Below, piece after piece: positions 1 to 7,881 of a stretch of 41,020 nt of DNA; position 1 is the first letter of the stretch, and every line of letters begins with the position of its first letter. This stretch comes from Asaia bogorensis (GTDB lineage Bacteria > Pseudomonadota > Alphaproteobacteria > Reyranellales > Reyranellaceae), in assembly GCA_945905835.1 (NCBI GenBank), contig CAMDQJ010000024.1:1-41020 (forward strand), read 5' to 3'. Both the position numbers and the translations under genes were made by a program. A model generated the notes under the pieces. The model searched no databases and was not told the origin of the DNA. It worked only from the letters and a program-made list of their open reading frames with translations.

Positions 1-93
1 CGAGATCAATCCCCACTCCGCATCCGTCAGATCGCTTGCGTAGCGCAAGGCCTCGCACCGATACTGCAGGCGGGTGGTTTCAGTCCAAGCCAT
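1..93 (-). CDS. IS5-family transposase, N-terminal 31 codons (partial)
   Basis: ATG at 93 (minus strand) opens a frame with no stop to the window edge. The 31 residues include the ETTR and YASDLTDAEW segments that characterise the N-terminal DUF4096-type domain of IS5-family DDE transposases. The catalytic DDE residues lie outside the window, so it cannot be said whether the transposase is intact. It is transcribed away from the truncated acyl-CoA dehydrogenase. Confidence 0.75.
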   Translation of the reverse strand, partial: MAWTETTRLQYRCEALRYASDLTDAEWGLIS

Positions 94-171
94 CGTCACC
101 TCCATTGAGCTTCGCAACCCAACGGAATAACAGCCGATTGAAATCACCCGACTTCTTTTTCAGTCAGCCTC
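1..171 (-). mobile_element. IS5-family insertion sequence, one end (partial)
   Basis: The minus strand from 93 down to 1 reads as an open frame beginning MAWTETTRLQYRCEALRYAS and continuing DLTDAEWGLIS off the window edge. This is the typical N-terminus of IS5-family (IS427/IS1031-like) transposases. The non-coding end of the element would lie between 94 and about 171. A plausible terminus is the minus-strand start GAGGCTGACTGAAAAAG at 171-155, next to TGA at 172-174 as a possible short target duplication; that boundary is inferred, since the other end is not in the window. The acyl-CoA dehydrogenase frame resumes immediately beyond it, so the element appears inserted in that gene. Confidence 0.75.
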
Positions 172-190
172 TGAGACGAAGACCGCCGGT

Positions 191-1279
191 TTGTGGAATC
201 TCTTTCTCCCTCATTCCGACCAGGGTGCCGGCCTCACGAACCTCGAGTATGCGCCGATGTGCGAAATGATGGGGCATTCGCACTTGGCGCCCGAGGTGTT
301 CAACTGCTCGGCGCCTGATACCGGCAACATGGAAGTGCTTGCCCGCTACGGAACGGCCGAGCAAAGAAAGATGTGGTTGGAGCCCCTGTTGGCGGGCAGC
401 ATCCGTTCGGCGTTTGCCATGACGGAGCCGGCCGTTGGCTCCAGCGACGCCACCAATATCGAAAGTCAGATCCTGCGCGACGGCGATGAGTACGTCATCA
501 ACGGCCACAAGTGGTTCACCACGGGCGCAACGGACCCGCGCTGCAAGATCATCATTTTCATGGGCAAGACCGATCCCGGCAACCCGAACCGGCATCTGCA
601 GCAGTCCATGGTCCTGGTGCCGAAAGACACGCCGGGCGTGCGCGTCGTTCGACCCTTACCGGTGTTCAATTTCTACGGCATGCCCGATCGGGCGGCGGAA
701 GTTGTCTTTGAGAATGTCCGCGTCCCGGTCGCAAATGTCCTGTTGGGTGAAGGGCGCGGCTTCGAAATCGCCCAGGGACGCCTCGGACCAGGGCGCATCC
801 ATCATTGCATGCGCCTCATTGGCCTGGCCGAACGGGCCTTGGAAAGAATGTGTGTCCGGACCCGGCAGCGGGTCACCTTTGGCAAGGCCATCGCCGAACG
901 CAGTGTGACCCTTGAGCGGATTGCGGAAGCGCGGATCCTCATCGAGCAGTCGCGACTGCTGACCCTCAAGGCGGCCCATATGATGGATACGGTTGGCAAT
1001 AAGGCCGCCCGAACCGAAATTGCCATGATCAAGGTCGCCGTCCCAAGCATGGCCTGCAAGGTGATCGACTATGCCATCCAGGCCTTTGGCGGCGCCGGGG
1101 TCACCAACGACTATGGACTGGCGGCTGCCTATGCGACCGCGCGTCTGCTGCGCATTGCGGACGGCCCCGACGAAGTCCATCGTAGTCAGATTGGCCGCTG
1201 GGAGCTTCAGCGTCATGCCAACAAGGCCCTCCTGAAACCGGACCCGCCCTATTCACCATCGAATCGCGCCGTCGGATGA
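191..1279 (+). CDS. Acyl-CoA dehydrogenase, 5'-truncated by the IS
   Basis: Flavin-dependent acyl-CoA dehydrogenase of the ACAD10/11-like group, which makes the 2,3-double bond in an acyl-CoA. Visible segments are [16 protein letters not shown] (FAD/substrate-binding), [23 protein letters not shown], the flavin-binding [14 protein letters not shown] and the C-terminal loop [15 protein letters not shown]. Only about 362-369 residues remain against roughly 400-430 for the family. Homology ([13 protein letters not shown]) begins at about 173, right at the presumed IS end, and a TAA at 128-130 closes the frame upstream. The N-terminal helical segment is therefore missing. TTG at 191 is only a formal start; no convincing ribosome site precedes it. 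It is probably a pseudogene, unless translation starts from IS sequence. The ligase and crotonase genes downstream suggest it was the dehydrogenation step of the same pathway. Confidence 0.8.
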   Translation: MWNLFLPHSDQGAGLTNLEYAPMCEMMGHSHLAPEVFNCSAPDTGNMEVLARYGTAEQRKMWLEPLLAGSIRSAFAMTEPAVGSSDATNIESQILRDGDEYVINGHKWFTTGATDPRCKIIIFMGKTDPGNPNRHLQQSMVLVPKDTPGVRVVRPLPVFNFYGMPDRAAEVVFENVRVPVANVLLGEGRGFEIAQGRLGPGRIHHCMRLIGLAERALERMCVRTRQRVTFGKAIAERSVTLERIAEARILIEQSRLLTLKAAHMMDTVGNKAARTEIAMIKVAVPSMACKVIDYAIQAFGGAGVTNDYGLAAAYATARLLRIADGPDEVHRSQIGRWELQRHANKALLKPDPPYSPSNRAVG

Positions 1280-1304
1280 GACCGTTGCGATGGTCAACAA
1301 GCCA

Positions 1305-2021
1305 TCAGTCGTTCGAAAGCGCCTTGGCAAGCATGATGAGATAGTCAGAGAAATTGCTGCGCTGAATATCCATATGGCTTCGCATGCTCATTTCGGCAGC
1401 CTGGGAGTCGCCGTCGAGAATCAGCTTCACGATTTGCCCATGCTCTGCGTGGGATTCCTGGATTCGATTCGGAAGATGGAAGCTGTAGTTACGATAGGGT
1501 TCCAATCGCCGGCGGAGCGCTCGAACTTGATTCTGCAGAATCTCGTTCTGGCATCCGCGATAGAGAGTGTCGTGGAACGCCAAATTGTGCCGGCTGTACT
1601 CCGTCGCATCACCGCTCGCCGCCGCCGTGCCCCCGAGTTCCTCCATTCTGGCGAGTTCGGCTTTGTCCTTCGCAGACATGCGGCGAGCACACAGTTGCGC
1701 ACACAGGCCCTCAAGATGGCACATCACTTCGTACATCTGCGTGAACTGCGACAGGGACATCGCCGCGGTGAACATGCCCTGGTTCGGGCGATACCCCACG
1801 AGTCCCGAGGTCACGAGGCGATTCAGGACCTCTCTGATTGGCGTTCGCGATACGCCGAACCGAACCGCGAGTTCTCGCTCGTCGAGGCGCCGGTTTCCCA
1901 GGATTCGCCCGCTGACGATGTCCTGTTCAATGGCCGCAATGATCTCTGATTGTGTCGAAGCGGCCTTTTCTGGAACTCGCGGGGTGCGGCTCTGGGTTCG
2001 CGCTGCAGATGAGGCTTTCAT
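1305..2021 (-). CDS. GntR-family transcriptional regulator (FCD domain)
   Basis: 238-residue FadR-type GntR regulator. The N-terminal winged helix (about residues 25-90) contains RLDERELAVRFGVSRTPIRE and a wing ending GLVGYRPNQGMF. The all-helical FCD ligand-binding domain follows, with the conserved HNLAFHDTLYRG and the late HAEHGQIVKLILDGD histidine segment that usually form the metal or acid effector site. It is transcribed divergently from the acyl-CoA ligase at 2248. The 226 bp between them carries a spaced GTATAC/GCATAC motif that is the likely operator. The second GntR gene at 4775-5491 has exactly the same length (717 nt), so the two are probably paralogues. The effector is unknown; a CoA-pathway organic acid is the natural guess. 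Confidence 0.9.
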   Translation of the reverse strand: MKASSAARTQSRTPRVPEKAASTQSEIIAAIEQDIVSGRILGNRRLDERELAVRFGVSRTPIREVLNRLVTSGLVGYRPNQGMFTAAMSLSQFTQMYEVMCHLEGLCAQLCARRMSAKDKAELARMEELGGTAAASGDATEYSRHNLAFHDTLYRGCQNEILQNQVRALRRRLEPYRNYSFHLPNRIQESHAEHGQIVKLILDGDSQAAEMSMRSHMDIQRSNFSDYLIMLAKALSND

Positions 2022-2126
2022 AGAGGGGACCGAGCTGACGCGAGAGGATGAAGAAACCTTAGTGAGGCTATGCGCACCTGCCGGTCAACCTGACGGGGCC
2101 AGAGAACTCAAGCCATCATCAGCATA

Positions 2127-2153
2127 GTATACGGTGCAGTGCATATTGCATAC
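2127..2153. promoter_or_regulatory. Putative GntR operator, copy 1
   Basis: GTATAC, 15 bp, then GCATAC (inverted GTATRC arms), containing TATACG at 2128 and GTGCATATTGCATAC at 2139-2153. A near-identical arrangement lies at 5710-5736 with the same 11-bp offset between the two blocks. Its location between the divergent GntR and acyl-CoA ligase genes supports an operator role. Inference from sequence only. Confidence 0.6.
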
Positions 2154-2247
2154 AATATTGGTGTCGTGGCATTCTCAGGTTGTTGCGGCAATCGACTGAT
2201 CCGAGGGGCCATGGCCCGCCGCAAGCTGCCTCAGGTGAACAGCCAGG

Positions 2248-3849
2248 ATGTTGTCTTTGGAACTTGAAAATTGGACCTTGGTGGAGGCTCTGCGCGCGCA
2301 AGCCGAACGACGGGGCGGCGCTGTCTTTTGCCAATTTGCCGAGGGGAGGTCGCACACCTTCCGCGAGGTGGAGAGCGCCAGCGATGCCTTCGCTGTCGGG
2401 CTCGCCCAACGCGGGATCGGCCCCGGCGATCGCGTGATGATCGTGGCCGCCAACAGTTTCGAATTCGTCGTTGCATTTTTCGGCGTTCAGAAGCGGCGCG
2501 CGGTGTTTGTCCCGATCAACACTGAATTGCGCGGTAGCTTGTTGGAACATCAAATTCGCGATGCAAAGCCGAAGCTGATCGTTACGGACCGCGACCTGAC
2601 CGCTGGCTTGGCCATACAGGACCTTCCTGACTGTCGAGTTGTCGGCTTGCGTGATGGTGTTCTCCCAATTGGCGCAGGCAGCCTGGAACCGTTCGCGGAT
2701 CTTTGTGTGGCGCACGACCAGAACGCGCTATTGCGTCCAATGGCTCACGACATCGGGCTCATCCTCTACACGTCAGGCACCACCGGGCCGTCCAAAGGAG
2801 TGCTTGTTCCGCAGGCGCACGCCTGTCTCTTCGGCATCCAGCAGGCGCGGGCGCTGGATGTAGGCGAAGGAGATCGCTTTCTCATCGCTTTGCCGATGTT
2901 TCACGTGAACGCTCTTCTCATGTCTCTCGGCGCATGTGTTCTCAGCGGTGCATCGGCCTACGTTCTGGCACGCTTTTCGGCATCGCGCTGGCTCGAGGAT
3001 GTCAGGACCGCGCGGGCAACGGTGACCAACATGCTGGGCGTGATGGCCGAATTCGTCCTGCAGCAACCGCCGTCTTCGGGCGATAGGACCCATCAACTCA
3101 CGCGCGTCCTGGCGGTGCCTGTATCGGCCCAATGGGCTGACCACTTTCAGGATCGCTTCGGCGTTCAGCTCGTACAGACGTACGGCATGACGGAATGCAA
3201 CATGATTTCTTTCAGCCGGCGAGACGAAGAACTCATACCGGGCTGCGTCGGACCCGTGAGCGACGCGTATTTCGAAGTATCGATCGTCGATCCAGAAAGC
3301 GACCGGACGCTTGACGCGGGGGAAGTTGGCGAAATCGTCGTCCGCCCGCGCGTACCCTTCGGCGTCATGCAGGGTTACCTGAATCGGCCTGAAGTCACCC
3401 TCCGGGCGTGGCGGAACCTGTGGTTCCACACCGGCGATGCCGGAAAGATCGACCCGAGAGGCCGGCTGCATTTTGTCGATCGCATGGGCGATGTGATTCG
3501 GCGGCGCGGCGAGAACATTTCTGCCTTCGAGATCGAGCAGGTCTTGAACACGCATCCTGCAGTAGTCGAGTGCGTGGTGTTGGGCCTCAAAGTGGAAGGC
3601 GCGGGTGGCGAGCACGAAGTGTGCACCTATCTTGTCCTGCGGACGGCGTCGTTCGATCCAGGCCACTTCATTGATTGGTGCGTCTCGCGCCTTCCTCGCT
3701 ACGCCATTCCCCGATTCCTGTGCGTAGTGCCGGAGATAGAGAAGACGGCGACGGGCAAGACGCGAAAACAGGACTTACGCAACCGCGGGGTCACCCCGGA
3801 GATGTGGGACAGGGAAAAGGCGGGGCTTCGCCTGGCCCGTGGGGCCTAG
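2248..3849 (+). CDS. AMP-forming acyl-CoA ligase (CaiC/FadD-like)
   Basis: 533-residue ANL-superfamily acyl-CoA synthetase that activates a carboxylic acid to its CoA thioester via an acyl-adenylate. Core motifs are intact: the P-loop YTSGTTGPSKG (about 174-184), YGMTE (about 312), WFHTGDAG (about 392-399) with the ribose-binding Asp, and the C-terminal catalytic lysine in ATGKTRKQ (Lys about 504). The overall pattern resembles crotonobetaine/carnitine-CoA ligase-like enzymes, but the substrate cannot be read from sequence. It starts at ATG 2248, downstream of the shared operator and divergent from a GntR gene. A lactonase-like gene follows about 50 bp later on the same strand, probably in the same operon. 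Confidence 0.9.
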   Translation: MLSLELENWTLVEALRAQAERRGGAVFCQFAEGRSHTFREVESASDAFAVGLAQRGIGPGDRVMIVAANSFEFVVAFFGVQKRRAVFVPINTELRGSLLEHQIRDAKPKLIVTDRDLTAGLAIQDLPDCRVVGLRDGVLPIGAGSLEPFADLCVAHDQNALLRPMAHDIGLILYTSGTTGPSKGVLVPQAHACLFGIQQARALDVGEGDRFLIALPMFHVNALLMSLGACVLSGASAYVLARFSASRWLEDVRTARATVTNMLGVMAEFVLQQPPSSGDRTHQLTRVLAVPVSAQWADHFQDRFGVQLVQTYGMTECNMISFSRRDEELIPGCVGPVSDAYFEVSIVDPESDRTLDAGEVGEIVVRPRVPFGVMQGYLNRPEVTLRAWRNLWFHTGDAGKIDPRGRLHFVDRMGDVIRRRGENISAFEIEQVLNTHPAVVECVVLGLKVEGAGGEHEVCTYLVLRTASFDPGHFIDWCVSRLPRYAIPRFLCVVPEIEKTATGKTRKQDLRNRGVTPEMWDREKAGLRLARGA

Positions 3850-3899
3850 GCGGCAACATCCGCGGCCGTGTTTGCCCCGTCAGGAAAGCGAGGAGTTCG

Positions 3900-4763
3900 A
3901 TGGAGACCTTGTGCAGCGGCTTTGGGCTTCTCGAAGGTCCGGTCTGGGATCCAGCCCGTGGCCTGCTGTTTGCCGATGCGGATCGCGGCGGAGTCTATTG
4001 CCTTGATAGAGGAGGAGAGGTTTCCACCGTCGAGCCGCACCGTCGCGGCATCGGTGGCATGGTTCGCCATGCGCGCGGCGGCCTTATCGTGTCGGGCCGC
4101 AATGTCGGATACAAAGGGCCTCTCGCGCCGACGACGATGGTGCTGTTGGACAAGGATCCCGCAAACGGCGTCGTTGGCTTCAATGATATCACCACCGATA
4201 GCAGGGGCCGGATCTTTGCCGGTGCGTTGGGCTTCATTCCCACCGAAACGGAGCTTTCTGGGATCGGGCAGGAAGGCCGTGCCGCACCGCTCTTCCTCAT
4301 CGAACTCGATGGTTCGTGCCGCCAAGTGTATCCCACCATCCAGCTCTCCAACGGCATGGGCTTCAGCCCGGATGGCACGCTATTTTACCATGCCGATTCG
4401 GGCGATCGCACAGTCTACGTCTATGACGTGGAGACAGACGGCGGCCTCAGCGGCCGGCGCGCGTTCGCGAGTGTGACCGAAGGCCTGCCAGATGGGCTTG
4501 CCGTCGATGCGGCAGGATCGATATGGCTGGCTGTGGCTCACGGCGGCCAGGTTGTCGTTTTTGCGCCCGATGGCTCCCTCGAGCGGCGGCTTGATTTTCC
4601 CGTGCCGATGGTGACCAGCTTGTGTTTCGGCGGCGACGATATGCGCGACCTCTATGTCGTCTCCGGTTCCGAGGGGACCGGACGTCGTGATGCCGGCGCC
4701 ATTTTCCGTTTGCGCTGCGCCGTGCCGGGCCTTGCCATTGCCGCGGCCCAGGTGAAAATCTAG
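3900..4763 (+). CDS. SMP-30/gluconolactonase-family hydrolase
   Basis: 287-residue six-bladed beta-propeller of the SMP-30/gluconolaconase/LRE family, calcium- or zinc-dependent enzymes that mostly open lactones. Candidate metal ligands are visible: Glu in LLEGPVWDPA (about residue 12), Asn in GFNDITTDSRG, Asn in LSNGMGFSPDG and Asp in LPDGLAVDAAG. The start at 3900 is chosen because AGGAG at 3891-3895 precedes it and homology begins at LEGP. The frame is open further upstream but overlaps the ligase end without homology. Lying directly after the acyl-CoA ligase and convergent with the second GntR gene, it may hydrolyse a lactone intermediate before CoA activation. Confidence 0.85.
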   Translation: METLCSGFGLLEGPVWDPARGLLFADADRGGVYCLDRGGEVSTVEPHRRGIGGMVRHARGGLIVSGRNVGYKGPLAPTTMVLLDKDPANGVVGFNDITTDSRGRIFAGALGFIPTETELSGIGQEGRAAPLFLIELDGSCRQVYPTIQLSNGMGFSPDGTLFYHADSGDRTVYVYDVETDGGLSGRRAFASVTEGLPDGLAVDAAGSIWLAVAHGGQVVVFAPDGSLERRLDFPVPMVTSLCFGGDDMRDLYVVSGSEGTGRRDAGAIFRLRCAVPGLAIAAAQVKI

Positions 4764-4774
4764 AGGCCGTCCGT

Positions 4775-5491
4775 CTATTTGGCAGGCGTCGCGAAGGCGT
4801 CTGAAGGCAGGTTTTCAAGCGCGCTGCTTATTTGGCGAACATGTCGCCGTGCGGCCGTTTCCGCATCTCTGCCACTTCCCGCAAGAACAGCTTCTGCGGT
4901 TTTTCGGTAATCCGAGAAGCGTTCAGCCTCCGTCTCGAGATGGTACGGCCGGAACTGCACGCGCAACAGGTGCACATGATAGCGAACGAGAATCTGTCGC
5001 AGGGCGCTGTTTCCGCCGATGTCGATCAGCGTTCTGTAGAAGCGATTTCGCGCGCGGACCAATTCGAAGGAGTCCGGTTTGCCCTCGTAGGACGCCACTT
5101 CCTCGAGACTTGTCTTGAGAAGCGCTGCGTTGTTCGCATGATCGATATGTTCGGCGGCAGACCGCGCGGCGAACCCAATCAACACTTCGAGGAGTGCCAT
5201 CATATCGCGGGCTTCCGCGCGAGTGAGTCGGCGGATCTCGGCGCCGCGATGGAGGTTGAGAGTGACGATACCTTCCGCGCTCAGGAATCTGAGGGCTTCT
5301 CGGATGGTTCCTCGGCTCGTCTCGAATTCGCGCGTGAGGTCCGCTTCTATCAAACGCTGCCCGCTGACATAGCGGCCGAGATAGAGACCCTCGACGATGT
5401 GGCGGAAGATTTGCTCGGATGAACTCAGGGTACGTCGATTCAGCACGGTCCGAGCGGTCATCGGACCGGTTGGTTTTTTCAGGCGCGCCAT
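4775..5491 (-). CDS. GntR-family transcriptional regulator (FCD domain), second copy
   Basis: 238 residues from ATG 5491 (MARLKKPTGPM). The frame is open to 5638 but the extra 49 residues look non-coding. The winged helix contains RLIEADLTREFETSRGTIRE followed by RFLSAEGIVTLNLHRGAEI. The C-terminal FCD domain is helical with the RNRFYRTLIDIGG segment. It is transcribed divergently from the crotonase gene at 5799, and the gap carries operator copy 2 at 5710-5736. Same length as the GntR at 1305-2021, and both flank the same cluster, so the pair may bind the same sites with different effectors. Convergent with the lactonase gene, with an 11-bp gap. Confidence 0.9.
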   Translation of the reverse strand: MARLKKPTGPMTARTVLNRRTLSSSEQIFRHIVEGLYLGRYVSGQRLIEADLTREFETSRGTIREALRFLSAEGIVTLNLHRGAEIRRLTRAEARDMMALLEVLIGFAARSAAEHIDHANNAALLKTSLEEVASYEGKPDSFELVRARNRFYRTLIDIGGNSALRQILVRYHVHLLRVQFRPYHLETEAERFSDYRKTAEAVLAGSGRDAETAARRHVRQISSALENLPSDAFATPAK

Positions 5492-5709
5492 CAGGCGAAG
5501 CCCCTGGGTGGAATGACAACGAACTGCACCGGCAAACCTCATCTGCGAAGGGCTGCCCATGGAAGGGGAGGACACCCTGTTCGATTTTGTTGGGCAATTT
5601 TGTCCTGTTAAGGCGTCGAGGCAAGAGGCCGCGAGCATTGCTGGGGATATCCCAGATCCTCGGAACTCCCCGCCTTCAAGGCGGCCAAGCTACCGCATTT
5701 TCAGAGTAG

Positions 5710-5736
5710 ATATACGTTTACATGCGCATTGCATAC
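5710..5736. promoter_or_regulatory. Putative GntR operator, copy 2
   Basis: TATACG at 5711-5716 and ATGCGCATTGCATAC at 5722-5736. The offset between the blocks is 11 bp, identical to copy 1, and the second block matches copy 1 at 12 of 15 positions. It lies between the divergent GntR and crotonase genes, 60-90 bp ahead of the crotonase start, where a repressor site would be expected. Confidence 0.6.
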
Positions 5737-5798
5737 CAAACTAAGACAACGGTATTATGAATAGGAAGCATGAAGTTCTGCCCTGGAGGAAGCTTCGC

Positions 5799-6572
5799 GT
5801 GAACGAACTCCGTCTGGATGTCCGAGGCAACGTTGGCTGGCTCACGATCGATCGGCCGGCGAGACGAAATGCGATGTCGCTCGCGATGTGGCGCGGCCTT
5901 CCAGGCTTGATCAAGCGCATCCAGGATGACGAAAGCGTTCGCGTGCTTGTGCTCCAGGGCGCACAAGCGCGCGTGTTCTCAGCAGGTGCTGACATTGAGG
6001 AGATTGAACAACACGCAACTGACGAGGCGGCCGCGGCCCGTTTCATGGATGCAGTAGAGGGCGGTACTGAAGCGTTGGCGCGGTGTCCAAAGCCGACCAT
6101 CGCCATGATCCGGGGAGACTGCATCGGCGGCGGCGTCGAACTGGCGATGGCGTGCGACATTCGGTTCGCGAGTCGCTTCAGTGGGTTCTCCGTCCCTCCT
6201 TCCAAGATCGGCGTGCTTTATGGCTTCGGTTCGACCAAGCGTTTGGTGGAGTTGGTCGGGCCAGGCTGCGCGAAGGATCTTCTGTTCAGCGGTCGGATGT
6301 TCGATGCAACCGAAGCCCTGGCCGTCGGGCTGGTGGAGCGCGTGTACGCCCTCGAAGACATCGTCGCCATGAGCTCGGCGTATGCCGACCTACTCACCCA
6401 GCGCTCGCGCGCCTCGATCGCGGGCGGAAAGCAAATGGTCTCAGGAGTGCTAAGCGGCCTCACGGTCGACGACCCTGAACTCCGCCGTGTGCGAATGGAA
6501 AACTTTCTTGGCAGCGATCTCAAGGAAGGCGTTCGGGCCTTCCTGGAAAAGCGCGCGCCATCCTTCTCCTGA
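5799..6572 (+). CDS. Enoyl-CoA hydratase/isomerase (crotonase) family protein
   Basis: 257-residue crotonase-fold enzyme from GTG 5799, preferred because GGAGGA at 5785-5790 sits 8 bp upstream; ATG 5757 in frame is the alternative. Oxyanion-hole segments are present: SAGADIEEIEQ and GDCIGGGVELAMACDIRFAS. The two positions that hold catalytic glutamates in classical enoyl-CoA hydratase do not: the PE of the first is PS here (PPSKIGVLYG), and the second aligns with Asp in CAKDLLFSG. It may therefore be an isomerase, lyase or dehalogenase-like member rather than a simple hydratase. It is followed 18 bp later by the VOC gene, so the two likely form an operon under operator copy 2. Confidence 0.88.
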   Translation: MNELRLDVRGNVGWLTIDRPARRNAMSLAMWRGLPGLIKRIQDDESVRVLVLQGAQARVFSAGADIEEIEQHATDEAAAARFMDAVEGGTEALARCPKPTIAMIRGDCIGGGVELAMACDIRFASRFSGFSVPPSKIGVLYGFGSTKRLVELVGPGCAKDLLFSGRMFDATEALAVGLVERVYALEDIVAMSSAYADLLTQRSRASIAGGKQMVSGVLSGLTVDDPELRRVRMENFLGSDLKEGVRAFLEKRAPSFS

Positions 6573-6590
6573 CAGATCGAGAGGTCAAAG

Positions 6591-7559
6591 ATGTCTGTAT
6601 CGCCGTTAGTACCTGCCATTGGCGAAGTCGAGCATGTCGGCGTTTCTTTTGAGAATGTTGAAGCCGCCCGCGAGTTGTTCAGTCGAAAATTGCGCCTCCC
6701 GGTGGCCAGCTATGAGGATGGCGACAAGGACGCCTTTGCGGTTCGGGCGGGTGGAACAACACTTCGTGTGGTCTCGTCAGAGGCACCAGAAGCGTCGCTC
6801 GGTCGCCGAGGGGTGAACCACGTGGCCATTCGGGTCGCATCACTGGAGCAGGCGAAAAAGCGCCTGTCGGAGATCGGCGTCCGCTTGGCCGAATCACCGC
6901 CGCGGGGATCGAACGGACGAAAAGCGTTGTGGAGCGATCCGGCGACGACCGTTGGCATCCCTCTGCAGTTTGTCGAACAGGAAGCCAAACTTGACTTCCC
7001 CCCGCTGTCGCCGGACGCCTTCATAGAGCGCGTCGACCATCTTGGCGTGGCGGCTCACAATCATGAGCAGGCGCGCAATCTCTACGTGAACAGCATGGGC
7101 TTTCCGGTCGAATGCTTGCAGATCGATTCGGAGGTTCTGGTGCCTGTCGAGACCACGTCCAATGACAAGTATGGCTCCAAGACCCACGTCAGGCCGCCGA
7201 TCTCGGCAATCGGCTCGGGGCTGATTGCGTTGTTCGTCACAGTCGGCGATTTCGATCTGGAGATCATGCAGCCGCTCGGCGACGCCACCGTAAGAGTGCA
7301 ACTTGGCACAGTTCCCGGCACGGTTGGCCAGGATCAAGGAGCTGTCGCGCGCTTCCTCGAAAAGCGTGGCGAAGGACTACTGCATATTTCCTTCAAGACC
7401 TTGGACATCAAGAAGGCGATCGAAGGCGTTTCATCTGCCGGCATCAGAATGATCGATGCCGTCGCCCGTCCAGGTGGCCGAGCCGGTGTGATCGCCTTCA
7501 TGGATCGGCGAAGTACCGAAGGGATGCTCATGCATTTCTCCGAGCGCACGCCGCTGTAG
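6591..7559 (+). CDS. VOC-superfamily protein, two domains
   Basis: 322 residues containing two vicinal-oxygen-chelate (glyoxalase/dioxygenase) modules. The first begins EVEHVGVSFENVEAAREL and includes GVNHVAIRV; the second begins RVDHLGVAAHNHEQARNL and includes LLHISFKTLDIKKA. The histidines of HVG, HVA, HLG and LHI are plausible metal ligands, and a late Glu (STEGMLMHF) could complete a site. VOC proteins include methylmalonyl-CoA epimerases, glyoxalases and extradiol or 4-hydroxyphenylpyruvate dioxygenases. The pattern with a C-terminal region like HPPD or epimerase does not single one out. GAGAGG lies just upstream of ATG 6591. It is the last gene of the crotonase transcription unit. Confidence 0.82.
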   Translation: MSVSPLVPAIGEVEHVGVSFENVEAARELFSRKLRLPVASYEDGDKDAFAVRAGGTTLRVVSSEAPEASLGRRGVNHVAIRVASLEQAKKRLSEIGVRLAESPPRGSNGRKALWSDPATTVGIPLQFVEQEAKLDFPPLSPDAFIERVDHLGVAAHNHEQARNLYVNSMGFPVECLQIDSEVLVPVETTSNDKYGSKTHVRPPISAIGSGLIALFVTVGDFDLEIMQPLGDATVRVQLGTVPGTVGQDQGAVARFLEKRGEGLLHISFKTLDIKKAIEGVSSAGIRMIDAVARPGGRAGVIAFMDRRSTEGMLMHFSERTPL

Positions 7560-7680
7560 CACCAGCACCGATTGCCTCAAGTCATCACAGAGCGGACGGG
7601 AATTCCGGTTGGCCACGACAGTGTCAACGCCGGATAAAAGATACATCGGCGGCTGGAGTAAAAATGCTTCACGGCTAATT

Positions 7681-7712
7681 GCAGGAAGGCCCCCCGCGGG
7701 GGGCCTTCCTGC
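7681..7712. terminator. 32-bp perfect palindrome, probable terminator
   Basis: Two exact 16-base arms: the left arm is GCAGGAAGGCCCCCCG, and the right arm is its reverse complement with no spacer. Transcripts from either strand would form a very stable GC-rich hairpin. On the plus strand it is followed by GTCTTGGTTC, only mildly T-rich. It lies 121 bp beyond the VOC stop and is the best candidate terminator for that operon, though it may also belong to a repeat element. Confidence 0.6.
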
Positions 7713-7734
7713 GTCTTGGTTCATTCCTCGGGTG

Positions 7735-7866
7735 GGCATTGTCACGTTGGCGCTTGTGAGCCATTTCTGGCCTCTGCCCGAGCCTGCCACGTCATTGGAA
7801 ATGCTACAGCGCCATGAAGCGAAGCGGCCGGAGTTTGGGGGTGAACTCTGCCAACGTGACAATGCC
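7735..7866. repeat. MITE-like element with 17-bp terminal inverted repeats
   Basis: GGCATTGTCACGTTGGC at 7735-7751 is repeated exactly in inverse orientation at 7850-7866, separated by 98 bp with no convincing gene. Size and structure fit a small non-autonomous palindromic element. No second copy is present in this window and no target duplication is obvious, so the mobile nature is inferred. Confidence 0.5.
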
Positions 7867-7881
7867 GGTGCTTGGGACGAC

